From Halobacillus_B sp963739045 (lineage in GTDB: Bacteria; Bacillota; Bacilli; Bacillales; Halobacillaceae), in the NCBI GenBank assembly GCA_963739045.1, contig CAVTYY010000004.1, forward strand, positions 806,001 to 870,000: 64,000 bases of DNA, written 5' to 3'. Each line of letters opens with the position of its first letter. The first letter of the stretch is position 1. The translations under genes and the position numbers were made by a program. The notes under the pieces are model-generated. The model ran no database searches and was not told the DNA's origin. It worked only from the letters and a program-made list of their open reading frames with translations. Below, piece by piece: positions 16,354-25,446 of this stretch.

Positions 16354-16378
16354 GGAACGTGTGCTTGTATGTTACAAT
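16354..16378 (+). promoter_or_regulatory. ruvAB promoter with candidate LexA box
   Basis: An extended -10 (TGT then TACAAT, 16370-16378) lies 41 bases before the ruvA ATG. GGAACGTGTGCTTG (16354-16367) just upstream matches the Gram-positive LexA/DinR consensus CGAACRNRYGTTYG at all but two positions. ruvAB is a known SOS operon in B. subtilis. No good -35 hexamer is visible. Confidence 0.5.
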
Positions 16379-16419
16379 AGGGAGTGGTTAAGAATACAGC
16401 TTAGAAGGGATTAATAGCA

Positions 16420-17037
16420 ATGATTGCATATGTGAAAGGTCTTCTTACTACGATTGAAGATGACTCTATAATTATAGAAACCAGCGGTATTGGCTATCAC
16501 GTTTTGTGTGCCAATCCTTTTCATTTCCAGGAGTTTTTAAATAAGGAAGTGAAAGTTCATACATACCATTATATTCGTGAAGATAACCAGTCCTTATTTG
16601 GTTTTAAGAAGAAAGAAGATAAACAGTTATTTGCCCAGCTTCTAAACGTGTCAGGAATCGGTCCAAAGGGAGCTTTGGCGATCTTGGGCAGCGTGAGTGT
16701 TGCTGAATTTGTAACAGCGATAGAACAAGAAGATGAGAAGTATTTAACACGTTTTCCTGGTGTAGGGAAGAAAACAGCCAGACAAATGATTCTTGATTTA
16801 AAAGGAAAACTTATTATCTGGCTTCCGGATGAAGATAATGAACAAACCATCTTTTATCAGGAAGATGTCACTTCGAAGGAAAAGAGAGAGAGGGTAGAAG
16901 AGGCATTGGAAGCTTTAAAAGCACTTGGTTATTCAGAGAAGGAGCTTAAAACAGTCCGTGTAGAATTAAATCAGGCAAAAGCTGGGAAAGTCGATGATTA
17001 TGTGCGTCAGGGACTTCAATTGTTAATGAAATCCTAA
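16420..17037 (+). CDS. ruvA: Holliday junction branch migration subunit RuvA
   Basis: RuvA binds Holliday junctions and loads the RuvB motor. The 205-residue product has the N-terminal OB domain (about 1-62, starting MIAYVKGLLTTIE), the helix-hairpin-helix region with VSGIGPKGALAIL and FPGVGKKTARQMILDLKGKL, and the C-terminal RuvB-binding domain (about 155-205). GAAGGGA precedes the ATG. It is 18 bases upstream of ruvB. Confidence 0.97.
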   Translation: MIAYVKGLLTTIEDDSIIIETSGIGYHVLCANPFHFQEFLNKEVKVHTYHYIREDNQSLFGFKKKEDKQLFAQLLNVSGIGPKGALAILGSVSVAEFVTAIEQEDEKYLTRFPGVGKKTARQMILDLKGKLIIWLPDEDNEQTIFYQEDVTSKEKRERVEEALEALKALGYSEKELKTVRVELNQAKAGKVDDYVRQGLQLLMKS

Positions 17038-17055
17038 GAGAAAGGAGGATCTTAC

Positions 17056-18057
17056 ATGGAAGATCGGATGATATCAGGGGAATACCAGTCAAGCGATCAG
17101 GAAATCGAACTCAGCTTAAGGCCGGAAACCTTAAAGCAGTATATCGGTCAGGATAAAACGAAGAAAAATTTAAGTATTTTTATCGAAGCCGCAAAGATGA
17201 GAAATGAACCCTTGGATCATGTTCTTCTTTATGGTCCCCCCGGCCTTGGTAAAACAACGCTTGCTTCCATTATAGCTAATGAAATGGAAGTTCAATTTCG
17301 GACGACATCGGGACCGGCTATAGAAAGAGCAGGAGACTTAGCGGCTATTTTATCTTCGCTTGAACCTGGTGACGTTCTTTTTATCGATGAAATTCACCGC
17401 CTGCCAAGATCAGTGGAAGAAGTTCTTTATCCTGCTATGGAAGACTTTTGTTTGGACATAGTCGTAGGAAACGGCCCCAGTGCAAGGTCTGTGCGGCTGG
17501 ATCTTCCACCCTTTACGCTGGTTGGAGCAACGACAAGGGCGGGATTGTTATCCGCTCCGTTAAGGGACCGGTTTGGGGTACACAGCCGGCTGGACTTCTA
17601 TGAAACACGAGCCTTATGTGCGATCGTTGAAAGAACAGCGGAAATTTTTAATGTCGCCATTAAGCAGGAAGCGGCGGAAGAAATAGCGCTTAGATCGAGA
17701 GGGACGCCTAGAATAGCGAACCGGTTATTAAAGAGAGTTCGGGATATTGCCCAGGTAAATGGTGAACAGATCATTAGTCAGGACACCACTCACGAAGCTT
17801 TAGAAATGCTGCAAGTGGATCAGCAAGGGCTGGATTTTATTGATCACAAGCTGCTGATTGGGATAATGGATGGATTTCGCGGCGGACCGGTCGGCTTAGA
17901 CACGATTGCGGCAACCATTGGTGAAGAATCCCAGACGATCGAAGACGTTTATGAACCATTTCTACTTCAAATTGGATTTATCCAGCGAACGCCCCGAGGA
18001 AGAATTGTTACTCCGAAAGCTTATGCCCATTTCAACAGGGAGGTGCCAGGCACTTGA
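17056..18057 (+). CDS. ruvB: Holliday junction branch migration helicase RuvB
   Basis: RuvB is the hexameric AAA+ motor for branch migration. The 333-residue product has Walker A GPPGLGKTT at about 60-68, Walker B LFIDEIHRL near 110, sensor GATTRAG, the arginine finger region APLRDRFG, and a C-terminal winged-helix domain ending GRIVTPKAYAHF. AAAGGAGG lies before the ATG. Its stop codon overlaps the TTG start of the next small membrane gene. Confidence 0.98.
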   Translation: MEDRMISGEYQSSDQEIELSLRPETLKQYIGQDKTKKNLSIFIEAAKMRNEPLDHVLLYGPPGLGKTTLASIIANEMEVQFRTTSGPAIERAGDLAAILSSLEPGDVLFIDEIHRLPRSVEEVLYPAMEDFCLDIVVGNGPSARSVRLDLPPFTLVGATTRAGLLSAPLRDRFGVHSRLDFYETRALCAIVERTAEIFNVAIKQEAAEEIALRSRGTPRIANRLLKRVRDIAQVNGEQIISQDTTHEALEMLQVDQQGLDFIDHKLLIGIMDGFRGGPVGLDTIAATIGEESQTIEDVYEPFLLQIGFIQRTPRGRIVTPKAYAHFNREVPGT

Positions 18058-18254
18058 CGGGCTTCGGTAAAATCTTTATTGTAATAGGGATTGTTTTTAT
18101 TATCATAGGATTACTTTGGAGTTTTATTGGAAAGCTTCCCGGCGATATTTCTTTTAAAAAAGGGCCAGTTACCTTCTACTTTCCAATTGTAACTTCGATT
18201 GTGGCAAGTATTATTTTATCACTCATATTTTATTTATTAGGCAAAATACGCTAA
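18054..18254 (+). CDS. DUF2905 family small membrane protein
   Basis: The 66-residue product is mostly hydrophobic with two membrane spans (about 6-25 and 42-63) separated by a short loop, GKLPGDISFKKGPVTFYFP, that is typical of DUF2905. It starts with TTG at 18054, overlapping the ruvB TGA stop, and GGGAGGTG (18038-18045) is correctly spaced. Such proteins commonly lie between ruvB and queA in Bacillaceae. Function unknown. Confidence 0.85.
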   Translation: MTGFGKIFIVIGIVFIIIGLLWSFIGKLPGDISFKKGPVTFYFPIVTSIVASIILSLIFYLLGKIR

Positions 18255-18274
18255 GTCAGGAGTAGGGGATTTTC

Positions 18275-19300
18275 ATGGATATTAATCAATACGATTTTGA
18301 GCTTCCAGAGGAACTCATTGCTCAAGTTCCATTACTTGACCGTTCTTCTTCCAGGCTCATGGTTTTGAATAGGCAAGAAAAAGAGATCAGCCACCGAAGA
18401 TTTAATGAGATACAAGGTTTTCTAAATCCCGGTGATTGTTTGGTTTTAAATGACACGAAAGTGCTTCCAGCTCGTTTGTATGGTGCGAAACAGGATACAG
18501 GCGGCAAGGTAGAAGTTCTGCTTTTACACCAGGAAGCTGATGATGTGTGGGAAGTCCTGGTCAAACCCGCAAAAAAAATCAAGGTAGGTACACGAATTGA
18601 ATTTGGCGGCGGAAAACTGATTGCTGAATGCACAGAAATACAGGAACATGGCGGCCGCAAAGTGCAATTTTATTATGATGGGATATTTCTAGAAGTTCTG
18701 GAATCGCTGGGCGAAATGCCACTTCCTCCGTACATCAAAGAACAGTTATCAGACCGAGAGCGATATCAGACGGTTTATGCCAAAGAAGAAGGCTCTGCGG
18801 CAGCGCCAACAGCGGGCCTTCATTTTACACGTGAGCTATTAGAGGAAATTGAAGCATCTGGAGTAGAGATTGCTTATCTTACCTTGCATGTCGGATTAGG
18901 TACTTTTCGCCCGGTGAGCGTTGATAAAATAGAAGAGCACGATATGCATGCAGAGTTTTACCGCGTCAGTCAGGAAACAGCAGCACAATTGAACCGGGTT
19001 AAAGCAAATGGGGGCCGGATTATTTCAATTGGGACCACCTCGACTCGAACGCTTGAAACGCTTATGCGTGATTATGGTGAATTTACAGAAGCGAGCGGAT
19101 GGACAGATATATTTATTTATCCACCTCAGCAGCTAAAGGCAATTGATGGCCTCATTACTAATTTCCATCTGCCGAAGTCCACACTGATTATGTTAGTTAG
19201 TGCATTTGCAGGACGAGATTTTATATTAGAGGCATATCATAAGGCGGTTGAAGAGAGGTATCGCTTCTTTAGCTTTGGAGATGCGATGCTGATTCTGTAG
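18275..19300 (+). CDS. queA: S-adenosylmethionine:tRNA ribosyltransferase-isomerase QueA
   Basis: QueA transfers and rearranges the ribose of SAM onto 7-aminomethyl-7-deazaguanine in tRNA, giving epoxyqueuosine. The 341-residue product begins MDINQYDFELPEELIAQVPL and has the family motifs LNDTKVLPARL, AAPTAGLHFT and LHVGLGTFRPV, with the ending FGDAML. It lies directly before tgt, the preceding enzyme of the queuosine pathway. Confidence 0.97.
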   Translation: MDINQYDFELPEELIAQVPLLDRSSSRLMVLNRQEKEISHRRFNEIQGFLNPGDCLVLNDTKVLPARLYGAKQDTGGKVEVLLLHQEADDVWEVLVKPAKKIKVGTRIEFGGGKLIAECTEIQEHGGRKVQFYYDGIFLEVLESLGEMPLPPYIKEQLSDRERYQTVYAKEEGSAAAPTAGLHFTRELLEEIEASGVEIAYLTLHVGLGTFRPVSVDKIEEHDMHAEFYRVSQETAAQLNRVKANGGRIISIGTTSTRTLETLMRDYGEFTEASGWTDIFIYPPQQLKAIDGLITNFHLPKSTLIMLVSAFAGRDFILEAYHKAVEERYRFFSFGDAMLIL

Positions 19301-19331
19301 GAAAGATTGTGTTAAAGAAAGGATCGAAGCA

Positions 19332-20468
19332 ATGGCAATCACGTACGAATTAATTAAAACTTGTAAACAAACGGGTGCACGACTTGGGAAAGTTCACACA
19401 CCTCATGGTACGTTCGAAACACCTATGTTCATGCCGGTGGGAACTCTAGCTACAGTCAAGACAATGAGCCCGGAAGAACTCGAGAAGATGGGCGCTCAAA
19501 TTATTCTTTCTAACACCTATCACCTGTGGCTGCGCCCGGGGGAAGATATTGTAGAAGAAGCCGGGGGACTTCATAAGTTTATGAACTGGAATGGTTCAAT
19601 TCTTACTGACTCAGGCGGATTTCAAGTCTTTAGTCTAAGCGATTTAAGAAAGATTGAAGAAGAAGGCGTGCATTTCCGTAACCATATTAGCGGCGAGAAA
19701 CTATTTTTATCTCCGGAGAAGGCGATGCGTATTCAGAATTCTCTTGGAGCGGATATTATGATGGCGTTTGATGAGTGTCCTCCTTATCCAGCGGAATACG
19801 ATTATATGAAGAAATCCGTCGAAAGGACAAGCCGATGGGCGGAACGATGCCTGGAAGGCCACCAAAGACCTGACCAGCAAGGCCTGTTTGGAATTGTCCA
19901 AGGCGGAGAATACGAAGAATTGCGGCGCCAGAGTGCTCGTGATTTAACCTCGCTTGATTTTCCAGGGTTTGCTATTGGCGGTCTGTCTGTCGGCGAACCT
20001 AAAGACGTAATGAATCGTGTGCTGGAATTTACCACTCCTTTATTACCGAATAACAAGCCGCGCTATTTAATGGGGGTAGGTTCTCCGGATTCCCTAATCG
20101 ATGGTTCGATCAGGGGTATTGATATGTTTGACTGTGTGCTGCCAACACGAATTGCCCGTAATGGAACTTGTATGACATCGCAGGGGAGACTCGTCGTAAG
20201 AAATGCGAAGTTTGCCAGGGATTTCAGGCCGATTGATGAGGAATGTGATTGTCATACTTGCAGAAACTATAGCAGAGCCTACATTCGTCACTTAGTAAAA
20301 GCCAATGAAACGTTCGGCTTTAGACTAACGACTTATCATAATCTTTATTTTCTGTTAAAATTAATGAGGCAAGTGCGTGAAGCCATTAGAGAAGATCGAC
20401 TCGGTGACTTTAGAGAAGAATTCTTTGAGCGGTACGGTTTCAATAAACCAAACGCAAAGAACTTTTAG
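19332..20468 (+). CDS. tgt: Queuine tRNA-ribosyltransferase (Tgt)
   Basis: Tgt exchanges guanine-34 for the queuosine precursor preQ1 in tRNAs with GUN anticodons. The 378-residue TIM-barrel product has nucleophile and general-base regions LTDSGGFQVFSL and FDCVLPTRIARNGT, substrate loop GGLSVGEP, and zinc ligands in CDCHTC with the downstream His (about 306-337). It follows queA and precedes yajC, the standard order. Confidence 0.98.
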   Translation: MAITYELIKTCKQTGARLGKVHTPHGTFETPMFMPVGTLATVKTMSPEELEKMGAQIILSNTYHLWLRPGEDIVEEAGGLHKFMNWNGSILTDSGGFQVFSLSDLRKIEEEGVHFRNHISGEKLFLSPEKAMRIQNSLGADIMMAFDECPPYPAEYDYMKKSVERTSRWAERCLEGHQRPDQQGLFGIVQGGEYEELRRQSARDLTSLDFPGFAIGGLSVGEPKDVMNRVLEFTTPLLPNNKPRYLMGVGSPDSLIDGSIRGIDMFDCVLPTRIARNGTCMTSQGRLVVRNAKFARDFRPIDEECDCHTCRNYSRAYIRHLVKANETFGFRLTTYHNLYFLLKLMRQVREAIREDRLGDFREEFFERYGFNKPNAKNF

Positions 20469-20483
20469 AAAGGGGGAATATAA

Positions 20484-20747
20484 ATGCAAACGTTAGTAGG
20501 ATTATTACCGATTATTCTTATGTTTGTTATTTTCTACTTCTTACTTATTCGTCCGCAGCAAAAGAAACAAAAGAAAGTCCAGCAAATGCAGACGGAACTT
20601 CAAAAAGGAGATAGAATTATTACTATTGGAGGCCTTCACGGAACGATTCATGCAATTGAAGAGAATGCATTAGTGATTGCTATTCAAGATGGTACTCAAA
20701 TGAAGTTTGATCGTTCATCTGTAAGAGAGAAATTGAATCAAGACTAA
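20484..20747 (+). CDS. yajC: Preprotein translocase subunit YajC
   Basis: YajC associates with SecDF at the Sec translocon. The 87-residue product has one N-terminal membrane span (about 5-25, LLPIILMFVIFYFLLIRPQ) and a basic cytoplasmic domain with GDRIITIGGLHGTI. AAAGGGGGA precedes the ATG. It ends the ruvA-to-yajC run with a terminator. Confidence 0.95.
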   Translation: MQTLVGLLPIILMFVIFYFLLIRPQQKKQKKVQQMQTELQKGDRIITIGGLHGTIHAIEENALVIAIQDGTQMKFDRSSVREKLNQD

Positions 20748-20752
20748 CCAGC

Positions 20753-20783
20753 AAACCCGTTACCTTTTAAGTAACGGGTTTTT
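20753..20783 (+). terminator. Terminator between yajC and the convergent membrane gene
   Basis: AAACCCGTTAC (20753-20763) pairs with GTAACGGGTTT (20771-20781), followed by T residues. The facing gene ends at 20796, so the stem may serve both strands. Confidence 0.85.
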
Positions 20784-20795
20784 GTATTAGAAATT

Positions 20796-21179
20796 CTACC
20801 TTTTTTGTGAGCTGCGAGGCAGATTTACACCAATCATACCCCCGAGCCAGGCAGCGATTAATAGTCCCCCGAAATAACTGAGCTGAGGAAGCGAAATCCA
20901 TGTATTTTCGAAAATAACTTGAAATAATACCATCATTGCGACAAAAATGAACCCAGTTAATCCGCCAGAAAGCCATCCCTTTTGTTCGGTTTTATAAGCA
21001 GACAGCAGACCGCCGGCAGCTAGAATTGTGATGCCTGCGATTAAGGCGATTTGATTAAGAGTTTGATATTCCATAGCAGTAAATCTTAATAGAAGTGCTA
21101 ATACTCCTGAGAAAAATAACATGGCTAAGAAAATAAATCCAACGCCGTAAGCTAGGACACCCTGCATCATTTTTTTCAT
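20796..21179 (-). CDS. TIGR04086 family membrane protein (YrzE-like)
   Basis: The 127-residue product has four hydrophobic spans (about 7-31, 42-60, 69-88 and 98-117) and a short basic tail, matching the small YrzE/TIGR04086 membrane proteins found beside yajC and spoVB in Bacillus. GGAGGGGACG lies upstream on the minus strand. Function unknown. It diverges from the antiporter gene at 21305. Confidence 0.82.
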   Translation of the reverse strand: MKKMMQGVLAYGVGFIFLAMLFFSGVLALLLRFTAMEYQTLNQIALIAGITILAAGGLLSAYKTEQKGWLSGGLTGFIFVAMMVLFQVIFENTWISLPQLSYFGGLLIAAWLGGMIGVNLPRSSQKR

Positions 21180-21304
21180 CTAACGTCCCCTCCTTTACTT
21201 GCTTGTCTTTATCAATATATGCAGGGAAGTATTCAAGATAGAAGTAGATATTTCCCCAGTCCAATGAATAGGATAGAGTAAGACCATTTTAAAGGGGAAG
21301 TGCT

Positions 21305-22594
21305 ATGTCTACAGTCCTTGCATTGCTCATTTTTACCGCAAGCTACATATTGATAATGATTGAGAAGTGGAACCGGGCTCTCGTAGCATTATCGGGAGGG
21401 ATTCTCTTACTAATCACCCGTGTTTATAATTGGGAAGAAGCCTTTCTTTATATTGACTGGGAAACCGTAGCCCTTCTTTTTTCAATGATGGTTCTTGTTT
21501 CGATAACTAAAAAGACAGGGATCTTCACCTTTATGGCTATCCGGCTGGCTCAGTTAGTGAAGGGTAAGCCTGTTCCGCTTCTCGCAGTCACCTCAATATT
21601 TACCGCAGTGGGTTCTGCATTTTTGGATAATGTGACCACGGTTCTTCTGTTTGTGCCTGTTCTACTTTCTTTAACTGAAAAACTTCAACTGCCAGCTTTC
21701 CCTTATCTTTTGACAACAATATTTAGTTCCAATATAGGGGGAACCTCCACTTTGATCGGGGATCCCCCCAATATTATGATTGGACAAGCGGTAGACCACT
21801 TTAATTTCCTATCTTTTTTATATCATTTGGGCCCGGTAGTCCTAATCATTTTTTTTATCGTTTTAGGTCTATTAATTCTTCGATTTCGATCCACCCTTCC
21901 TTATAACCGAGAGCTTGCAGCACAGCTGATGAAATTAGATGCTAAAGAACATCTCGTCGTCTCCAAATTGCTTTTTCAATCGCTTGCTGTTCTTGCGCTC
22001 ACCATTTCGGGTTTTGTTCTTCACCCTTTTGTCCATATGGATATTACTACAATTGCTGTAACTGGTGCTCTGCTGCTGTTATTTTTGACAGATAAGGAAT
22101 TGGAAGTTGAAAAAGTGTTTCAAGAGGTGGAATGGGTGACGCTGTTCTTCTTTATTGGATTATTTATGTTAGTAGGCGGTCTGCAGACGGTAGGAATTAT
22201 CGATGAAATTGCCAGAGGCATGATTTGGATCTCAGGAGGAGACATGCCGATCACTTCCATGGTGATGTTATGGAGTTCGGGAATATTATCTGGTGTAGTG
22301 GATAATATTCCGTTTGTGGCAGCGATGATTCCAGTAGTCAAAGAGCTTCAAGGGTATGGCATGATGGATGTCGATCCGGTCTGGTGGGCACTTGCTCTTG
22401 GTGCCTGCCTGGGTGGTAATGGGACATTAGTTGGGGCATCAGCAAACGTAGTTGTAGCCGGATTAGCGGCGAGTCACCGCCAGCCGATTTCATTTGTTAA
22501 ATTCACTCTTTATGGTTTTCCCGTATTAATTATTTCATTGCTCGTATGTACCGTCTATGTCTTTCTCCGATATCTGGTACCTTTTCTAACCTAA
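21305..22594 (+). CDS. ArsB/NhaD-type ion transporter
   Basis: The 429-residue product has about eleven membrane spans and the ion-transporter superfamily signatures of the ArsB/NhaD group: SAFLDNVTTVLLFVPV (about 99-114), the loop NIGGTSTLIGDPPNIMIG (about 142-159) and the second repeat VVDNIPFVAAMIPVVK with GNGTLVGASANVV. Related proteins move sodium/protons, arsenite or dicarboxylates, and sequence alone does not settle the substrate. No arsenic regulatory gene is nearby, and with the Mrp operon in this window sodium or proton exchange is the more natural guess. It is inserted between the yrzE-like and DUF421 genes. Confidence 0.82.
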   Translation: MSTVLALLIFTASYILIMIEKWNRALVALSGGILLLITRVYNWEEAFLYIDWETVALLFSMMVLVSITKKTGIFTFMAIRLAQLVKGKPVPLLAVTSIFTAVGSAFLDNVTTVLLFVPVLLSLTEKLQLPAFPYLLTTIFSSNIGGTSTLIGDPPNIMIGQAVDHFNFLSFLYHLGPVVLIIFFIVLGLLILRFRSTLPYNRELAAQLMKLDAKEHLVVSKLLFQSLAVLALTISGFVLHPFVHMDITTIAVTGALLLLFLTDKELEVEKVFQEVEWVTLFFFIGLFMLVGGLQTVGIIDEIARGMIWISGGDMPITSMVMLWSSGILSGVVDNIPFVAAMIPVVKELQGYGMMDVDPVWWALALGACLGGNGTLVGASANVVVAGLAASHRQPISFVKFTLYGFPVLIISLLVCTVYVFLRYLVPFLT

Positions 22595-22700
22595 GTACTT
22601 TTGAGTTCAATTAGCTTTATTGAAGCGGCAGGAACATAAAATTAACGAAATAGGTCATGTTAATACAGTGAGGAGTACTTCGAAGGGGAGCTGATGAGTC

Positions 22701-23351
22701 ATGCTTCTAGGACCCACTATATTCCGTACGATCTTGACCTATTTACTTATTCTGCTGATCTTTCGAATTATGGGGAAACGGGAAATTGGAGAGTTGAGTG
22801 TCATGGATCTGGTGGTCTTTATTATGCTGGCGGAGATTGCCGTCTTTCTTATTGAAAACCCAAAGTCATCGATTTGGGAAGCTCTCGTCCCTATGCTGGT
22901 CTTATTAATTATTCAGTGGGGGAGTGCTTATGCGTCATTGAAAATCCCCTGGTTCCGAAGCTGGTTTGATGGCAGACCCTCGGTGCTTATTAAACATGGC
23001 AAAATAGATGAAGGGGAAATGAGGAAACAGAGATATAATTTTAATGACTTATTATTGCAGCTTCGCGAACATGGGATCCAGCAAGTGCATGATGTAGCAT
23101 TTGCGATTCTTGAACCATCTGGAAAATTATCGATCTTTGAAAAAAACAGTGACGGAAGCTCTGATTATGCGGTGATACTTATTGCAGATGGGAAAATTCA
23201 GTATAGCGGTTTGAAAAACATTAGAAAGAATAAAACGTGGCTGTTAAATGAAGTAGAGAAGCATGGATTTCAATCCGTTAAAGATATTTCCTTATGCTCC
23301 TTCAACGAACAGGGGGAGTTATGGTTCGATCGGAATAACGAGTATTCATAA
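22701..23351 (+). CDS. DUF421 domain membrane protein (YetF/YrbG family)
   Basis: The 216-residue product has three N-terminal membrane spans (about 5-80, with RIMGKREIGELSVMDLVVFI) and a cytoplasmic DUF421 domain with RPSVLIKHGKIDEGEMRKQRYNFNDLLLQLREHGI. B. subtilis YrbG is the positional counterpart beside spoVB; family members such as YetF affect spore robustness or germination, but this paralogue is uncharacterised. GAAGGGGAGCTGATG precedes the start. Confidence 0.85.
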   Translation: MLLGPTIFRTILTYLLILLIFRIMGKREIGELSVMDLVVFIMLAEIAVFLIENPKSSIWEALVPMLVLLIIQWGSAYASLKIPWFRSWFDGRPSVLIKHGKIDEGEMRKQRYNFNDLLLQLREHGIQQVHDVAFAILEPSGKLSIFEKNSDGSSDYAVILIADGKIQYSGLKNIRKNKTWLLNEVEKHGFQSVKDISLCSFNEQGELWFDRNNEYS

Positions 23352-23374
23352 TAGCAAAAGAATTTTCTACATCA

Positions 23375-23415
23375 AAAAGACCCGAACCGTTGATTTACAT
23401 AGGTTCGGGTCTTTT
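23375..23415. terminator. Bidirectional terminator between DUF421 gene and spoVB
   Basis: A 14-base perfect stem, AAAAGACCCGAACC (23375-23388) with GGTTCGGGTCTTTT (23402-23415), has A residues on one side and T on the other, so it can terminate both convergent genes. Confidence 0.88.
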
Positions 23416-23425
23416 GTGCTTAGCC

Positions 23426-24982
23426 TTACTTCTTAGGGAAAAGTCTACCCCATGGAATCATTTTCCATTCATCTTTCCGGATTAACTTGAAGACAAATAA
23501 CAAGGTGATATAGATTAGCGTTAATGTGAGTCCCATAATGATTAATTGTGGCACCGGTTTGCTAGAGAGAAGCCAATGATCTTTTAATTCAAAACCAATC
23601 CAGCCGGTTAAAGCGACGATGAGCGTGAACCTTGTAAACAATTGAATCGGCGGCTTAAATTCTGCATGTTTGATTAGAACCGCTAAATGCAATAAGGTGA
23701 CAATAACCACTCCTGTAACCATAGCAATCGCTACCCCGTTAATCCCGTATTGTGGCTGTGAACTTAATCCTACAAGCACAATAAACTTAATTACGGCGCC
23801 AATCAACGTATTCCACATGGCATAAGAAGCAAGGTCGAGCGCTTGTAAACTCGCCTGCAGAGGAGTTTGAATATAATGCAGCAGGAAGAATGGTGCCATG
23901 AATTGCAGTAGAAAAGCGGCATGACTCGTCCCGTAGATGGCATAAAGAATAACGGCCGGAAAAATCATGAATATAATCGTAATGACCCCGCCTGAGGCAA
24001 GGGAAAGGCGAATCGATTGTAAAATACGGTATTGAATCGTTTCTTTTGCATGAATAGCAGCAGCTTCACTTATGGATGGGACTAATGCAACAGATAGTGC
24101 ATGCGTTAAAAAAGTAGGAAGGAATAATAATGGCAGCACATAACCCGTCAGTTCTCCGTATTGTTTCGTGGATTCAATTGCCGTAATCCCAGCAATTGCT
24201 AAGCTTTGAGCGACTAATATCGGTTCAAAGAAGTAAGTTAGTGAACCTATAAAACGGCTGCCGGTGGTTGGCAGTGCGATTGCCATTAGTTCTTGAAAGG
24301 TTTCCCGTCCCTGCGTAATATGCTTTGTCCATGTTGTTCTTAATTTGAAACGCTTACTCAGGTTAAACTGCCTCATCATATAGAATAAGGAGACCAATTC
24401 TCCTAAAACGACAGCAGCCATAGCTCCTGCTGCTGCATATTGAATTCCATAGGGAAGGCATAATTTAGTTAACACAATCACCCCGGTAATTCGTACAACT
24501 TGTTCAATGATCTGTGACATTGCCTGCGGCTTCATGTTCTGCCTTCCTTGAAAGTAACCTCTCAATACGGAGGAAACCGCCGTAATTGGAATAATAGGCG
24601 TAACAGCAAGCAAAGGATACAAGGCTCTAGCGTCCGTTAGAAAATACTTAGCGACAAGCGGGGAGAGAACAAATAAGCCAATTGTAAATATGATACTAAG
24701 TACCCCTGTGATCGTTATGGAGACGAGCAGAATTTTCTTTATCTTCTTTTCATTTCCTGTGGCTTCAGCTTCCGAGACACGTTTGGATATAGCAACCGGC
24801 AAGCCGAACTGGGTGATCGTGATGGCGAGAATTAAAGTAGGGAGGGCCATCATATACAATCCAACCCCTTCAGCTCCCATCACTCTTGCCACAACAATGC
24901 GATTTATGAACCCAAGTAATCGGGTTACCAGCCCGGCAGCTACAAGAATAAGCGCTCCATGAAGAAAGGTTTGTTTAGACAT
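23426..24982 (-). CDS. spoVB: Stage V sporulation protein B (polysaccharide/lipid II flippase family)
   Basis: SpoVB is a MATE/MOP-superfamily transporter required for spore cortex synthesis, probably flipping lipid II in the mother cell. The 518-residue product has about 14 membrane spans and begins MSKQTFLHGALILVAAGLVTR, very close to remembered SpoVB, with SRFIGSL and SVLRGYFQGRQNM further in. The start at 24982 has AAGGCGG nine bases upstream on the minus strand; longer readings begin within that site. Its paralogues MurJ/YtgP are distinguished by the sporulation context. Confidence 0.93.
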   Translation of the reverse strand: MSKQTFLHGALILVAAGLVTRLLGFINRIVVARVMGAEGVGLYMMALPTLILAITITQFGLPVAISKRVSEAEATGNEKKIKKILLVSITITGVLSIIFTIGLFVLSPLVAKYFLTDARALYPLLAVTPIIPITAVSSVLRGYFQGRQNMKPQAMSQIIEQVVRITGVIVLTKLCLPYGIQYAAAGAMAAVVLGELVSLFYMMRQFNLSKRFKLRTTWTKHITQGRETFQELMAIALPTTGSRFIGSLTYFFEPILVAQSLAIAGITAIESTKQYGELTGYVLPLLFLPTFLTHALSVALVPSISEAAAIHAKETIQYRILQSIRLSLASGGVITIIFMIFPAVILYAIYGTSHAAFLLQFMAPFFLLHYIQTPLQASLQALDLASYAMWNTLIGAVIKFIVLVGLSSQPQYGINGVAIAMVTGVVIVTLLHLAVLIKHAEFKPPIQLFTRFTLIVALTGWIGFELKDHWLLSSKPVPQLIIMGLTLTLIYITLLFVFKLIRKDEWKMIPWGRLFPKK

Positions 24983-25027
24983 AAATGACATCCGCCTTCT
25001 CAAAATTTTGAAATTCCGCTACAATGA

Positions 25028-25057
25028 AGTATATGCGAATGGTGGGACAAGGCATGA
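25028..25057 (-). promoter_or_regulatory. Candidate sigma-E promoter of spoVB
   Basis: On the minus strand TCATGCC (complement of 25051-25057) is followed 15 bases later by CATATACT (complement of 25028-25035), resembling sigma-E -35 and -10 elements. spoVB is sigma-E dependent in B. subtilis. The -35 match is partial. Confidence 0.38.
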
Positions 25058-25110
25058 CAAACCTACAAGAATTCGTACGCAAGTGTTTGGAATGAGAGGG
25101 AGGGCTGGAC

Positions 25111-25401
25111 ATGCAAAAACCAATTAGCCAGTGGAAGAGTTTCGCAGAGCCTGTGTTAGAAAGCAAAGTAGAAGAATTTAAGCTTATGGGTTACAGCCGC
25201 GCAAACAAAGAAGAAATCTGGACGTGTCTAAGGAAGAAGGTTTGGAAAGGTGAGCCTGAGAAACGAATTTATGAGGTCGTGCAGGACATTTTTCATTTAA
25301 GCAGTCAGCTGTATGTGAGCTACTTAACGGTTGATGCTTATCAAAATGAGGATTTAAAAGCGTCCATTCAGGCTATTTCTGGACAAATTGGAGATAAATA
25401 A
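25111..25401 (+). CDS. comN: Post-transcriptional competence regulator ComN
   Basis: The 96-residue product matches the ComN/YrzD family, small helical proteins that in B. subtilis act on comE operon mRNA and interact with DivIVA at the poles. It has the characteristic YSRANKEEIWTCLRKKVWKG segment (about 29-48). GAGAGGGAGGG precedes the ATG. It lies between spoVB and secDF, the same place as in B. subtilis. No competence operon is in this window. Confidence 0.85.
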   Translation: MQKPISQWKSFAEPVLESKVEEFKLMGYSRANKEEIWTCLRKKVWKGEPEKRIYEVVQDIFHLSSQLYVSYLTVDAYQNEDLKASIQAISGQIGDK

Positions 25402-25446
25402 TAAGACAGGAATCAACAAATTATTTTAATAAAACTCAATCTTTTG

